Positions 13,496-28,300 of a stretch of 64,000 nt of DNA are shown in pieces; position 1 is the first letter of the stretch, and every line of letters begins with the position of its first letter. The position numbers were made by a program, and so were the translations under genes. The stretch is from Sepioteuthis lessoniana (lineage: Eukaryota; Mollusca; Cephalopoda; Myopsida; Loliginidae): NCBI GenBank assembly GCA_963585895.1, contig OY757916.1, positions 17,782,629 to 17,846,628 on the forward strand. The letters are read 5' to 3'. The notes beneath the pieces are model-generated. The model was given only the letters and a program-made list of their open reading frames with translations, made no database searches and was not told the origin of the DNA.

Positions 13496-16360
13496 ATAAA
13501 GAATATTACTGTGTGTTATTTTACAACAAACTGGTTGTGTACTATCTAAGATAAATTGGTTCTGTGATGTCTTAAAACAAACGAGTTGTATGCTATCTTA
13601 AAACAAGCTAACTGTGTTCTCCCATAAAGAATATTACTGTGTGTTATTTTACAACGAACTGGTTGTGTACTATGTAAGATAAATTGGTTCTGTGATGTCT
13701 TAAAACAAACGAGTTGTATGCTATCTTAAAACAAGCTAACTGTGTTCTCCCATAAAGAATATTACTGTGTGTTATTTTACAACGAACTGGTTGTGTACTA
13801 AGATAAATTGGTTCTGTGATGTCTTAAAACAAACGAGTTTTATGCTATCTTAAAACAAGCTAACTGTGTTCTCCCATAAAGAATATTACAGTGTGTTATT
13901 TTACAACGAACTGGTTATGTACTAAGATAAATTGGTTCTGTGATGTCTTAAAAAAAACGAGTTCTATGCTATCTTAAAACAAGCTAACTGTGTTCTCCCA
14001 TAAAGAATATTACTGTGTGTTATTTTACAACGAACTGATTGTGTACTATCTAAGATAAATTGGTTCTGTGATGTCTTAAAACAAACGAGTTGTATGCTAT
14101 CTTAAAACAAGCTAAGTGTGTTCTCCCATAAAGAATATTACTGTGTGTTATTTTACAACGAACTGGTTGTGTACTAAGATAAATTGGTTCTGCGATGTCT
14201 TAAAACAAACGAGTTGTATGTTATCTTAAAACAAGCTGTGTTCTCCCATAAAGAATATTACTGTGTGTTATTTTACAACGAACTGGTTATGTACTAAGAT
14301 AAATTGGTTCTGTGATGTCTTAAAACAAACGAGTTGTATGCTATCTTAAAACAAGCTGTGTTCTCCCATAAAGAATATTACTGTGTGTTATTTTACAACG
14401 AACTGGTTATGTACTAAGATAAATTGGTTCTGTGATGTCTTAAAACAAACGAGTTGTATGTTATCTTAAAAAAAGCTAACTTTGTTCTCCCATAAAGAAT
14501 ATTACTGTGTGTTATTTTACAACGAACTGGTTGTGTACTATCTAAGATAAATTGGTTCTGTGATGTCTTAAAACAAACGAGTTGTATGCTATCTTAAAAC
14601 AAATTAACTGTGTTCTCCCATAAAGAATATTACTGTGTGTTATTTTACAACGAACTGGTTGTGTACTATCTAAGATAAATTGGTTCTGTGATGTCTTAAA
14701 ACAAACGAGTTGTATGCTATCTTAAAACAAGCTAACTGTGTTCTCCCATAAAGAATATTACTGTGTGTTATTTCATAACAAACTGGCTGTGTACTATCGA
14801 AGATAAATTGGTTCTGTGATGTCTTAAATCAAACGAGTTGTATGCTATCTTAAAACAAGCTAACTGTGTTCTCCCATAAAGAATATTACTGTGTGTTATT
14901 TTACAACGAACTGGTTGTGTACTATCTAAGATAAATTGGTTCTGTGATGTCTTAAAACAAACGAGTTGTATGCTATCTTAAAACAAGCTAACTGTGTTCT
15001 CCCATAAAGAATATTACAGTGTGTTATTTTACAACGAACTGGTTATGTACTAAGATAAATTGGTTCTGTGATGTCTTAAAACAAACGAGTTGTATGCTAT
15101 CTTAAAACAAGCTAACTGTGTTCTCCCATAAAGAATATTACTGTGTGTATTTTACAACGAACTGATTGTGTACTATCTAAGATAAATTGGTTCTGTGATG
15201 TCTTAAAACAAACGAGTTGTATGCTATCTTAAAACAAGCTGTGTTCTCCCATAAAGAATATTACTGTGTGTTATTTTACAACGAACTGGTTGTGTACTAA
15301 GATAAATTGGTTCTGTGATGTCTTAAAACAAACGAGTTTTATGCTATCTTAAAACAAGCTGTGTTCTCCCATAAAGAATATTACTGTGTGTTATTTTACA
15401 ACGAATTGGTTGTGTACTATCTAAGATAAATTGGTTCTGTGATGTCTTAAAACAAACGAGTTGTATGCTATCTTAAAACCAACTAACTGTGTTCTCCCAT
15501 AAAGAATATTACAGTGTGTTATTTTACAACGAACTGGTTATGTACTAAGATAAATTGCTTCTGTGATGTCTTAAAACAAAAGAGTTGTATGCTATCTTAA
15601 AACAAGCTAACTGTGTTCTCCCATAAAGAATATTACAGTGTGTTATTTTACAATGAACTGGTTATGTACTAAGATAAATTGGTTCTGTGATGTCTTAAAA
15701 CAAACGAGTTGTATGCTATCTTAAAACCAACTAACTGTGTTCTCCCATAAAGAATATTACAGTGTGTTATTTTACAACGAACTGGTTATGTACTAAGATA
15801 AATTGGTTCTGTGATGTCTTAAAACAAACGAGTTCTATGCTATCTTAAAACCAGTTAACTGTGTTCTCCCATAAAGAATATTACTGTGTGTTATTTTACA
15901 ACGAACTGGTTGTGTACTATCTAAGATAAATTGGTTCTGTGATGTCTTAAAACAAACGAGTTGTATGCTATCTTAAAACAAGCTAACTGTGTTCTCCCAT
16001 AAAGAATATTACTGTGTGTTATTTTATAACGAACTGGCTGTGTACTATCGAAGATAAATTAGTTCTGTGATGTCTTAAAACAAACGAGTTGTATGCTATC
16101 TTAAAACAAGCTAACTGTGTTCTCCCATAAAGAATATTACAGTGTGTTATTTTACAATGAACTGGTTATGTACTAAGATAAATTGGTTCTGTGATGTCTT
16201 AAAAAAAACGAGTTCTATGCTATCTTAAAACAAGCTAACTGTGTTCTCCCATAAAGAATATTACTGTGTGTTATTTTACAACGAACTGATTGTGTACTAT
16301 CTAAGATAAATTGCTTCTGTGATGTCTTAAAACAAACGAGTTGTATGCTATCTTAAAACA
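13447..16360. repeat. Partial third 5.35 kb higher-order unit
   Basis: The order of variant monomers follows 8,098-11,000 closely. It then jumps: after the TTGCTTCTG monomer near 16,310 the sequence continues as AAGCTAACTGTG...ATTAGAGTG, which belongs about 620 bp further on in the complete unit. So this copy has an internal deletion or exchange, and no further SINE is seen to the right. Confidence 0.85.
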
Positions 16361-17639
16361 AGCTAACTGTGTTCTCCCATAAAGAATATTAGAGTGTGTT
16401 ATTTTACAACGAACTGGTTGTGTACTATCTAAGATAAATTGGTTCTGTGATGTCTAAAAACAAACGAGTTGTATGCTATCTTAAAACAAGTTAACTGTGT
16501 TCTCCCATAAAGAATATTACTGTGTGTTATTTTACAACGAACTGGTTGTGTACTATCTAAGATAAATTGGTTCTGTGATGTCTTAAAACAAACGAGTTGT
16601 ATGCTATCTTAAAAGAAGCTAACTGTGTTCTCCCATGAAGAATATTACTGTGTGTTATTTTACAACGAACTGGTTATGTACTAAGATAAATTGGTTCTGT
16701 GATGTCTTAAAACAAACGAGTTGTATGCTATCTTAAAACAAGCTAACTGTGTTCTCCCATAAAGAATATTAGAGTGTGTTATTTTACAACGAACTGGTTG
16801 TGTACTATCTAAGATAAATTGGTTCTGTGATGTCTAAAAACAAACGAGTTGTATGCTATCTTAAAACAAGTTAACTGTGTTCTCCCATAAAGAATATTAC
16901 TGTGTGTTATTTTACAACGAACTGGTTGTGTACTATCTAAGATAAATTGGTTCTGTGATGTCTTAAAACAAACGAGTTGTATGCTATCTTAAAACAAGCT
17001 AACTGTGTTCTCCCATGAAGAATATTACTGTGTGTTATTTTACAACGAACTGGTTGTGTACTAAGATAAATTGGTTCTGTGATGTCTTAAAACAAACGAG
17101 TTGTATGCTATCTTAAAACAAGCTAACTGTGTTCTCCCATAAAGAATATTACTGTGTGTTATTTTACAACGAACTGGTTGTGTACTATAATAAATTGGTT
17201 CTGTGATGTCTTAAAACAAACGAGTTGTATGCTATCTTAAAACAAGTTAACTGTGTTCTCCCATAAAGAATATTACTGTGTGTTATTTTATAACGAACTG
17301 GCTGTGTACTATCGAAGATAAATTGGTTCTGTGATGTCTTAAAACGAACGAGTTGTATGCTATCTTAAAACAAGCTAACTGTGTTCTCCCATAAAGAATA
17401 TTACTGTGTGTTATTTTACAACGAACTGGTTGTGTACTAAGATAAATTGGTTCTGTGATGTCTTAAAACAAACGAGTTGTATGCTATCTTAAAAAAAGCT
17501 AACTGTGTTCTCCCATAAAGAATATTACTGTGTGTTATTTTACAACGAACTGGTTGTGTACTATAATAAATTGGTTCTGTGATGTCTTAAAACAAACGAG
17601 TTGTATGCTATCTTAAAACAAGCTAACTGTCTTCTCCCA

Positions 17640-19375
17640 TAAAGAATATTACTGTGTGTTATTTTACAACGAACTGATTGTGTACTATCTAAGATAAATT
17701 GGTTCTGTGATGTCTTAAAACAAACGAGTTGTATGCTATCTTAAAACAAGCTGTGTTCTCCCATAAAGAATATTACTGTGTGTTATTTTACAACGAACTG
17801 GTTGTGTACTAAGATAAATTGGTTCTGTGATGTCTTAAAACAAACGAGTTTTATGCTATCTTAAAACAAGCTGTGTTCTCCCATAAAGAATATTACTGTG
17901 TGTTATTTTACAACGAATTGGTTGTGTACTATCTAAGATAAATTGGTTCTGTGATGTCTTAAAACAAACAAGTTGTATGCTATCTTAAAACCAACTAACT
18001 GTGTTCTCCCATAAAGAATATTACAGTGTGTTATTTTACAACGAACTGGTTATGTACTAAGATAAATTGCTTCTGTGATGTCTTAAAACAAAAGAGTTGT
18101 ATGCTATCTTAAAACAAGCTAACTGTGTTCTCCCATAAAGAATATTACAGTGTGTTATTTTACAACGAACTGGTTATGTACTAAGATAAATTGGTTCTGT
18201 GATGTCTTAAAACAAACGAGTTGTATGCTATCTTAAAACCAACTAACTGTGTTCTCCCATAAAGAATATTACAGTGTGTTATTTTACAACGAACTGGTTA
18301 TGTACTAAGATAAATTGGTTCTGTGATGTCTTAAAACAAACGAGTTCTATGCTATCTTAAAACCAGTTAACTGTGTTCTCCCATAAAGAATATTACTGTG
18401 TGTTATTTTACAACGAACTGGTTGTGTACTATCTAAGATAAATTGGTTCTGTGATGTCTTAAAACAAACGAGTTGTATGCTATCTTAAAACAAGCTAACT
18501 GTGTTCTCCCATAAAGAATATTACTGTGTGTTATTTTATAACGAACTGGCTGTGTACTATCGAAGATAAATTAGTTCTGTGATGTCTTAAAACAAACGAG
18601 TTGTATGCTATCTTAAAACAAGCTAACTGTGTTCTCCCATAAAGAATATTACAGTGTGTTATTTTACAATGAACTGGTTATGTACTAAGATAAATTGGTT
18701 CTGTGATGTCTTAAAAAAAACGAGTTCTATGCTATCTTAAAACAAGCTAACTGTGTTCTCCCATAAAGAATATTACTGTGTGTTATTTTACAACGAACTG
18801 ATTGTGTACTATCTAAGATAAATTGCTTCTGTGATGTCTTAAAACAAACGAGTTGTATGCTATCTTAAAACAAGCTGTGTTCTCCCATAAAGAATATTAC
18901 TTTGTGTTATTTTACAACGAACTGGTTGTGTACTAAGATAAATTGGTTCTGTGATGTCTTAAAACAAACGAGTTGTATGCTATCTTAAAACAAGCTAACT
19001 GTGTTCTCCCATAAAAAATATTACAGTGTGTTATTTTACAACGAACTGGTTATGTACTAAGATAAATTGGTTCTGTGATGTCTTAAAACAAACGAGTTGT
19101 ATGCTATCTTAAAACCAACTAACTGTGTTCTCCCATAAAGAATGTTACAGTGTGTTATTTTACAACAAACTGGTTATGTACTAAGATAAATTGGTTCTGT
19201 GATGTCTTAAAACAAACGAGTTGTATGCTATCTTAAAACAAGCTGTGTTCTCCCATAAAGAATATTACTGTGTGTTATTTTACAACGAACTGGTTGTGTA
19301 CTAAGATAAATTGGTTCTGTGATGTCTTAAAACAAACGAGTTGTATGCTATCTTAAAACCAACTAACTGTGTTCT
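17640..19375. repeat. Displaced copy of a higher-order unit segment
   Basis: The series of monomer variants here repeats that of about 9,780-11,510. It includes the CCAACTAAC, CCAGTTAAC, TTGCTTCTG...AAAGAG, CAATGAACTGG and AATGTTACAG monomers in the same order. The shared TTGCTTCTG...AAAGAG monomer lies at 15,555 and 18,067, so the local period here is about 2.51 kb. Confidence 0.8.
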
Positions 19376-22300
19376 CCCATAAAGAATATTAGTGTGTGTT
19401 ATTTTACAACGAACTGGTTGTGTACTATCTAAGATAAATTGGTTCTGTGATGTCTAAAAACAAACGAGTTGTATGCTATCTTAAAACAAGTTAACTGTGT
19501 TCTCCCATAAAGAATATTACTGTGTGTTATTTTACAACGAACTGGTTGTGTACTATCTAAGATAAATTGGTTCTGTGATGTCTTAAAACAAACGAGTTGT
19601 ATGCTATCTTAAAACAAGCTAACTGTGTTCTCCCATGAAGAATATTACTGTGTGTTATTTTACAACGAACTGGTTATGTACTAAGATAAATTGGTTCTGT
19701 GATGTCTTAAAACAAACGAGTTGTATGCTATCTTAAAACAAGCTAACTGTGTTCTCCCATAAAGAATATTAGAGTGTGTTATTTTACAACGAACTGGTTG
19801 TGTACTATCTAAGATAAATTGGTTCTGTGATGTCTAAAAACAAACGAGTTGTATGCTATCTTAAAACAAGTTAACTGTGTTCTCCCATAAAGAATATTAC
19901 TGTGTGTTATTTTACAACGAACTGGTTGTGTACTATCTAAGATAAATTGGTTCTGTGATGTCTTAAAACAAACGAGTTGTATGCTATCTTAAAACAAGCT
20001 AACTGTGTTCTCCCATGAAGAATATTACTGTGTGTTATTTTACAACGAACTGGTTGTGTACTAAGATAAATTGGTTCTGTGATGTCTTAAAACAAACGAG
20101 TTGTATGCTATCTTAAAACAAGTTAACTGTGTTCTCCCATAAAGAATATTAGTGTGTGTTATTTTATAACGAACTGGCTGTGTACTATCGAAGATAAATT
20201 GGTTCTGTGATGTCTTAAAACGAACGAGTTGTATGCTATCTTAAAACAAGCTAACTGTGTTCTCCCATAAAGAATATTACTGTGTGTTATTTTACAACGA
20301 ACTGGTTGTGTACTAAGATAAATTAGTTCTGTGATGTCTTAAAACAAACGAGTTGTATGCTATCTTAAAACAAGCTAACTGTGTTCTCCCATAAAGAATA
20401 TTACAGTGTGTTATTTTACAACGAACTGAATGTGTACTATCTAAGATAAATTGGTTCTGTGATGTCTTAAAACAAACGAGTTGTATGCAATCTTAAAACA
20501 AGTTGTGTTTTCCCATAAAGAATATTACTGTGTGTTATTTTACAACGAACTGGTTGTGTACTATCTAAGATAAATTGGTTCTGTGATGTCTTAAAACAAA
20601 CGAGTTGTATGCTATCTTAAAACAAGCTAACTGTGTTCTCCCATAAAGAATATTACTGTGTGTTATTTTACAACGAACTGGTTATGTACTAAGATAAATT
20701 GGTTCTGTGATGTTTTAAAACAAACGAGTTGTATGCTATCTTAAAACAAGCTAACTGTGTTCTCCCATAAAGAATATTACTGTGTGTTATTTTACAACGA
20801 ACTGATTGTGTACTATCTAAGATAAATTGGTTCTGTGATGTCTTAAAACAAACGAGTTGTATGCTATCTTAAAACAAGCTGTGTTCTCCCATAAAGAATA
20901 TTACTGTGTGTTATTTTACAACGAACTGGTTGTGTACTCAGATAAATTGGTTCTGTGATGTCTTAAAACAAACGAGTTGTATGCTATCTTAAAACAAGCT
21001 GTGTTCTCCCATAAAGAATATTACTGTTTGTTATTTTACAACGAATTGGTTGTGTACTATCTAAGATAAATTGGTTCTGTGATGTCTTAAAACAAACGAG
21101 TTGTAAGCTATCTTAAAACCAACTAACTGTGTTCTCCCATAAAGAATATTACTGTGTGTTATTTTACAACGAACTGGTTATGTACTAAGATAAATTGGTT
21201 CTGTGATGTCTTAAAACAAACGAGTTGTATGCTATCTTAAAACAAGCTAACTGTGTTCTCCCATAAAGAATATTACTGTGTGTTATTTTACAACGAACTG
21301 GTTGTGTACTAAGATAAATTGGTTCTGTGATGTCTTAAAACAAACGAGTTGTATGCTATCTTAAAACAAGCTAACTGTGTTCTCCCATAAAGAATATTAC
21401 TGTGTGTTATTTTACAACGAACTGGTTGTGTACTATCTAAGATAAATTGGTTCTGTGATGTCTTAAAACAAACGAGTTGTATGCTATCTTAAAACAAGCT
21501 AACTGTGTTCTCCCATAAAGAATATTACTGTGTGTTATTTTACAACGAACTGGTTGTGTACTATAATAAATTGGTTCTGTGATGTCTTAAAACAAACGAG
21601 TTGTATGCTATCTTAAAACAAGTTAACTGTGTTCTCCCATAAAGAATATTACTGTGTGTTATTTTATAACGAACTGGCTGTGTACTATCGAAGATAAATT
21701 GGTTCTGTGATGTCTTAAAACGAACGAGTTGTATGCTATCTTAAAACAAGCTAACTGTGTTCTCCCATAAAGAATATTACTGTGTGTTATTTTACAACGA
21801 ACTGGTTGTGTACTAAGATAAATTGGTTCTGTGATGTCTTAAAACAAACGAGTTGTATGCTATCTTAAAACAAGCTAACTGTGTTCTCCCATAAAGAATA
21901 TTACTGTGTGTTATTTTACAACGAACTGGTTGTGTACTATAATAAATTGGTTCTGTGATGTCTTAAAACAAACGAGTTGTATGCTATCTTAAAACAAGCT
22001 AACTGTCTTCTCCCATAAAGAATATTACTGTGTGTTATTTTATAACGAACTGGCTGTGTACTATCGAAGATAAATTGGTTCTGTGATGTCTTAAAACGAA
22101 CGAGTTGTATGCTATCTTAAAACAAGCTAACTGTGTTCTCCCATAAAGAATATTACTGTGTGTTATTTTACAACGAACTGGTTGTGTACTAAGATAAATT
22201 GGTTCTGTGATGTCTTAAAACAAACGAGTTGTATGCTATCTTAAAACAAGCTGTGTTCTCCCATAAAGAATATTACTGTGTGTTATTTTACAACGAACTG

Positions 22301-25300
22301 GTTGTGTACTAAGATAAATTGGTTCTGTGATGTCTTAAAACAAACGAGTTGTATGCTATCTTAAAACCAACTAACTCTGTTCTCCCATAAAGAATATTAC
22401 AGTGTGTTATTTTACAACGAACTGGTTATGTACTAAGATAAATTGGTTCTGTGATGTCTTAAAACAAACGAGTTGAATGCTATCTTAAAACAAGCTAACT
22501 GTGTTCGCCAATAAAGAATATTACTGTGTGTTATTTTACAACGAACTGGTTGTGTACTATCGAAGATAAATTGGTTGTGTGATGTCTTAAATCAAACGAG
22601 TTGTATGCTATCTTAAAACAAGCTAACTGTGTTCTCCCATAAAGAATATTAGAGTGTGTTATTTTACAACGAACTGGTTTTGTACTATCTAAGATAAATT
22701 GGTTCTGTGATGTCTTAAAAAAACGAGTTCTATGCTATCTTAAAACAAGCTAACTGTGTTCTCCAATAAAAATATTACTGTGTGTTATTTTACAACGAAC
22801 TGATTGTGTACTATCTAAGATAAATTGGTTCTGTGATGTCTTAAAACAAACGAGTTGTATGCTATCTTAAAACAATCTGTGTTCTCCCATAAAGAATATT
22901 ACTGTGTGTTATTTTACAACGAACTGGTTGTGTACTAAGATAAATTGGTTCTGTGATGTCTTAAAACAAACGAGTTGTATGCTATCTTAAAACAAGCTAA
23001 CTGTGTTCTCCCATAAAGAATATTACAGTGTGTTATTTTACAACGAACTGGTTATGTACTAAGATAAATTGGTTCTGTGATGTCTTAAAACAAACGAGTT
23101 GTATGCTATCTTAAAACCAACTAACTGTGTTCTCCCATAAAGAATGTTACAGTGTGTTATTTTACAACGAAATGGTTATGTACTAAGATAAATTTGTTCT
23201 GTGATGTCTTAAAACAAACGAGTTGTATGCTATCTTAAAACAAGTTAACTGTGTTCTCCCATAAAGAATATTACTGTGTGTTATTTTACAACGAACTGGT
23301 TGTGTACTATCTAAGATAAATTGGTTCTGTGATGTCTTAAAACAAACGAGTTGTATGCTATCTTAAAACAAGCTAACTGTGTTCTCCCATAAAGAATATT
23401 ACAGTGTGTTATTTTACAACGAACTGGTTATGTACTAAGATAAATTGGTTCTCTGATGTCTTAAAACAAACGAGTTGTATGCTATCTTAAAACAAGCTGT
23501 GTTCTCCCATAAAGAATATTACTGTGTGTTATTTTACAACAAACTGGTTGTGTACTAAGATAAATTGGTTCTGTGATGTCTTAAAACAAACGAGTTGTAT
23601 GCTGTCTTAAAACAAGCTGTGTTCTCCCATAAAGAATATTACTGTGTGTTATTTTACAACGAACTGGTTGTGTACTATCTAAGATAAATTGGTTCTGTGA
23701 TGTCTTAAAACAAACGAGTTGTATGCTATCTAAAAACAAGCTAACTGTGTTCTCCCATAAAGAATATTACAGTGTGTTATTTTACAACGAACTGGTTATG
23801 TACTAAGATAAATTGGTTCTGTGATGTCTTAAAACAAACGAGTTGTATGCTATCTTAAAACAAGCTAACTGTGTTCTCCCATAAAGAATATTACTGTGTG
23901 TTATTTTACAACGAACTGGTTGTGTACTAAGATAAATTGGTTCTGTGATGTCTTAAAACAAACGAGTTGTAGGCTATCTTAAAACAAGCTAACTGTGTTC
24001 TCCCATAAAGAATATTACAGTGTGTTATTTTACAATGAACTGGTTATGTACTAAGATAAATTGGTTCTGTGATGTCTTAAAAAAAACGAGTTCTATGCTA
24101 TCTTAAAACAAGCTAACTGTGTTCTCCCATAAAGAAAATTACTGTGTGTTATTTTACAACGAACTGATTGTGTACTATCTAAGATAAATTGGTTCTGTGA
24201 TGTCTTAAAACAAACGAGTTGTATGCTATCTTAAAACAAGCTGTGTTCTCCCATAAAGAATATTACAGTGTGTTATTTTACAACGAACTGGTTATGTACT
24301 AAGATAAATTGGTTCTGTGATGTCTTAAAACAAACGAGTTGTATGCTATCTTAAAACAAGCTGTGTTTTCCCATAAAGAATATTACTGTGTGTTATTTTA
24401 CAACAAACTGGTTGTGTACTAAGATAAATTGGTTCTGTGATGTCTTAAAACAAACGAGTTGTATGCTATCTTAAAACAAGCTGTGTTCTCCCATAAAGAA
24501 TATTACTGTGTGTTATTTTACAACGAACTGGTTGTGTACTAAGATAAATTGGTTCTGTGATGTCTTAAAACAAACGAGTTGTATGCTATCTTAAAACAAG
24601 CTGTGTTCTCCCATAAAGAATATTACTGTGTGTTATTTTACAACGAATTGGTTGTGTACTATCTAAGATAAATTGGTTCTGTGATGTCTTAAAACAAACG
24701 AGTTGTACGCTATCTTAAAACAAGCTAACTGTGTTCTCCCATAAAGAATATTACAGTGTGTTATTTTACAACGAACTGGTTATGTACTAAGATAAATTGT
24801 TTCTGTGATGTCTTAAAACAAACGAGTTGTATGCTATCTTAAAACAAGCTAACTGTGTTCTCCCATAAAGAATATTAGAGTGTGTTATTTTACAACGAAC
24901 TGGTTGTGTACTATCTAAATAAATTGGTTCTGTGATGTCTTAAAACAAACGAGTTGTATGCAATCTTAAAACAAGTTGTGTTTTCCCATAAAGAATATTA
25001 CTGTGTGTTATTTTACAACGAATTGGTTGTGTACTATCTAAGATAAATTGGTTCTGTGATGTCTTAAAACAAACGAGTTGTAAGCTATCTTAAAACCGAC
25101 TAACTGTGTTCTCCCATAAAGAATATTACTGTGTGTTATTTTACAACGAACTGGTTATGTACTAAGATAAATTGGTTCTGTGATGTCTTAAAACAAACGA
25201 GTTGTATGCTATCTTAAAACAAGCTAACTGTGTTCTCCCATAAAGAATATTACTGTGTGTTATTTTAAAACGAACTGGTTGTGTACTAAGATAAATTGGT

Positions 25301-28300
25301 TCTGTGATGTCTTAAAACAAACGAGTTGTATGCTATCTTAAAACAAGCTGTGTTCTCCCATAAAGAATATTACTGTGTGTTATTTTACAACGAATTGGTT
25401 GTGTACTATCTAAGATAAATTGGTTCTGTGATGTCTTAAAACAAACGAGTTGTATGCTATCTTAAAACAAGCTAACTGTGTTCTCCCATAAAGAATATTA
25501 CAGTGTGTTATTTTACAACGAACTGGTTATGTACTAAGATAAATTGGTTCTGTGATGTTTTAAAACAAACGAGTTGTATGCTATCTTAAAACAAGTTAAC
25601 TGTGTTCTCCCATAAAGAATATTACTGTGTGTTATTTTACAACGAACTGGTTGTGTACTAAGATAAATTGGTTCTGTGATGTCTTAAAACAAACGAGTTG
25701 TATGCTATCTTAAAACAAGCTGTGTTCTCCCATAAAGAATATTACTGTGTGTTATTTTACAACGAACTGGTTGTGTACTATCTAAGATAAATTGGTTCTG
25801 TGATGTCTTAAAACAAACGAGTTGTATGCTATCTTAAAACAAGCTAACTGTGTTCTCCCATAAAGAATATTACTGTGTGTTATTTTACAACGAACTGATT
25901 GTGTACTATCTAAGATAAATTGGTTCTGTGATGTCTTAAAACAAACGAGTTGTATGCTATCTTAAAACAAGCTGTGTTCTCCCATAAAGAATATTACTGT
26001 GTGTTATTTTACAACGAACTGGTTGTGTACTAAGATAAATTGGTTCTGTGATGTCTTAAAACAAACGAGTTGTATGCTATCTTAAAACAAGCTGTGTTCT
26101 CCCATAAAGAATATTACTGTTTGTTATTTTACAACGAATTGGTTGTGTACTATCTAAGATAAATTGGTTTTGTGATGTCTTAAAACAAACGAGTTGTATG
26201 CTATCTTAAAACAAGCTGTGTTCTCCCATAAAGAATATTACTGTTTGTTATTTTACAACGAATTGGTTGTGTACTATCTAAGATAAATTGGTTCTGTGAT
26301 GTCTTAAAACAAACGAGTTGTAAGCTATCTTAAAACCAACTAACTGTGTTCTCCCATAAAGAATATTACTGTGTGTTATTTTACAACGAACTGGTTATGT
26401 ACTAAGATAAATTGGTTCTGTGATGTCTTAAAACAAACGAGTTGTATGCTATCTTAAAACAAGCTAACTGTGTTCTCCCATAAAGAATATTACTGTGTGT
26501 TATTTTACAACGAACTGGTTGTGTACTAAGATGAATTGGTTCTGTGATGTCTTAAAACAAACGAGTTGTATGCTATCTTAAAACAAGCTAACTGTGTTCT
26601 CCCATAAAGAATATTACTGTGTGTTATTTTACAACGAACTGATTGTGTACTATCTAAGATAAATTGGTTCTGTGATGTCTTAAAACAAACGAGTTGTATG
26701 CTATCTTAAAACAAGCTGTGTTCTCCCATAAAGAATATTACTGTGTGTTATTTTACAACGAACTGGTTGTGTACTCAGATAAATTGGTTCTGTGATGTCT
26801 TAAAACAAACGAGTTGTATGCTATCTTAAAACAAGCTGTGTTCTCCCATAAAGAATATTACTGTTTGTTATTTTACAACGAATTGGTTGTGTACTATCTA
26901 AGATAAATTGGTTCTGTGATGTCTTAAAACAAACGAGTTGTAAGCTATCTTAAAACCAACTAACTGTGTTCTCCCATAAAGAATATTACTGTGTGTTATT
27001 TTACAACGAACTGGTTATGTACTAAGATAAATTGGTTCTGTGATGTCTTAAAACAAACGAGTTGTATGCTATCTTAAAACAAGCTAACTGTGTTCTCCCA
27101 TAAAGAATATTACTGTGTGTTATTTTACAACGAACTGGTTGTGTACTAAGATAAATTGGTTCTGTGATGTCTTAAAACAAACGAGTTGTATGCTATCTTA
27201 AATCAAGCTGTGTTCTCCCATAAAGAATATTACTGTGTGTTATTTTACAACGAATTGGTTGTGTACTATCTAAGATAAATTGGTTCTGTGATGTCTTAAA
27301 ACAAACCAGTTGTATGCTATCTTAAAACAAGCTAACTGTGTTCTCCCATAAAGAATATTACAGTGTGTTATTTTACAACGAACTGGTTATGTACTAAGAT
27401 AAATTGGTTCTGTGATGTCTTAAAACAAACGAGTTGTATGCTATCTTAAAACAAGCTAACTGTGTTCTCCCATAAAGAATATTAGAGTGTGTTATTTTAC
27501 AACGAACTGGTTGTGTACTATCTAAGATAAATTGGTTCTGTGATGTCTTAAAACAAACGAGTTGTATGCTATCTTAAAACAAGCTAACTGTGTTCTCCCA
27601 TAAAGAATATTACTGTGTGTTATTTTACAACGAACTGGTTATGTACTAAGATAAATTCGTTCTGTGATGTTTTAAAACAAACGAGTTGTATGCTATCTTA
27701 AAACATGTTAACTGTGTTCTCCCATAAAGAATATTACTGTGTGTTATTTTACAACGAACTGGTTGTGTACTAAGATAAATTGGTTCTGTGATGTCTTAAA
27801 ACAAACGAGTTGTATGCTATCTTAAAACAAGCTGTGTTCTCCCATAAAGAATATTACTGTGTGTTATTTTACAACGAACTGGTTGTGTACTATCTAAGAT
27901 AAATTGGTTCTGTGATGTCTTAAAACAAACGAGTTGTATGCTATCTTAAAACAAGCTAACTGTGTTCTCCCATAAAGAATATTACTGTGTGTTATTTTAC
28001 AACGAACTGATTGTGTACTATCTAAGATAAATTGGTTCTGTGATGTCTTAAAACAAACGAGTTGTATGCTATCTTAAAACAAGCTGTGTTCTCCCATAAA
28101 GAATATTACTGTGTGTTATTTTACAACGAACTGGTTGTGTACTAAGATAAATTGGTTCTGTGATGTCTTAAAACAAACGAGTTGTATGCTATCTTAAAAC
28201 AAGCTGTGTTCTCCCATAAAGAATATTACTGTTTGTTATTTTACAACGAATGGGTTGTGTACTATCTAAGATAAATTGGTTCTGTGATGTCTTAAAACAA

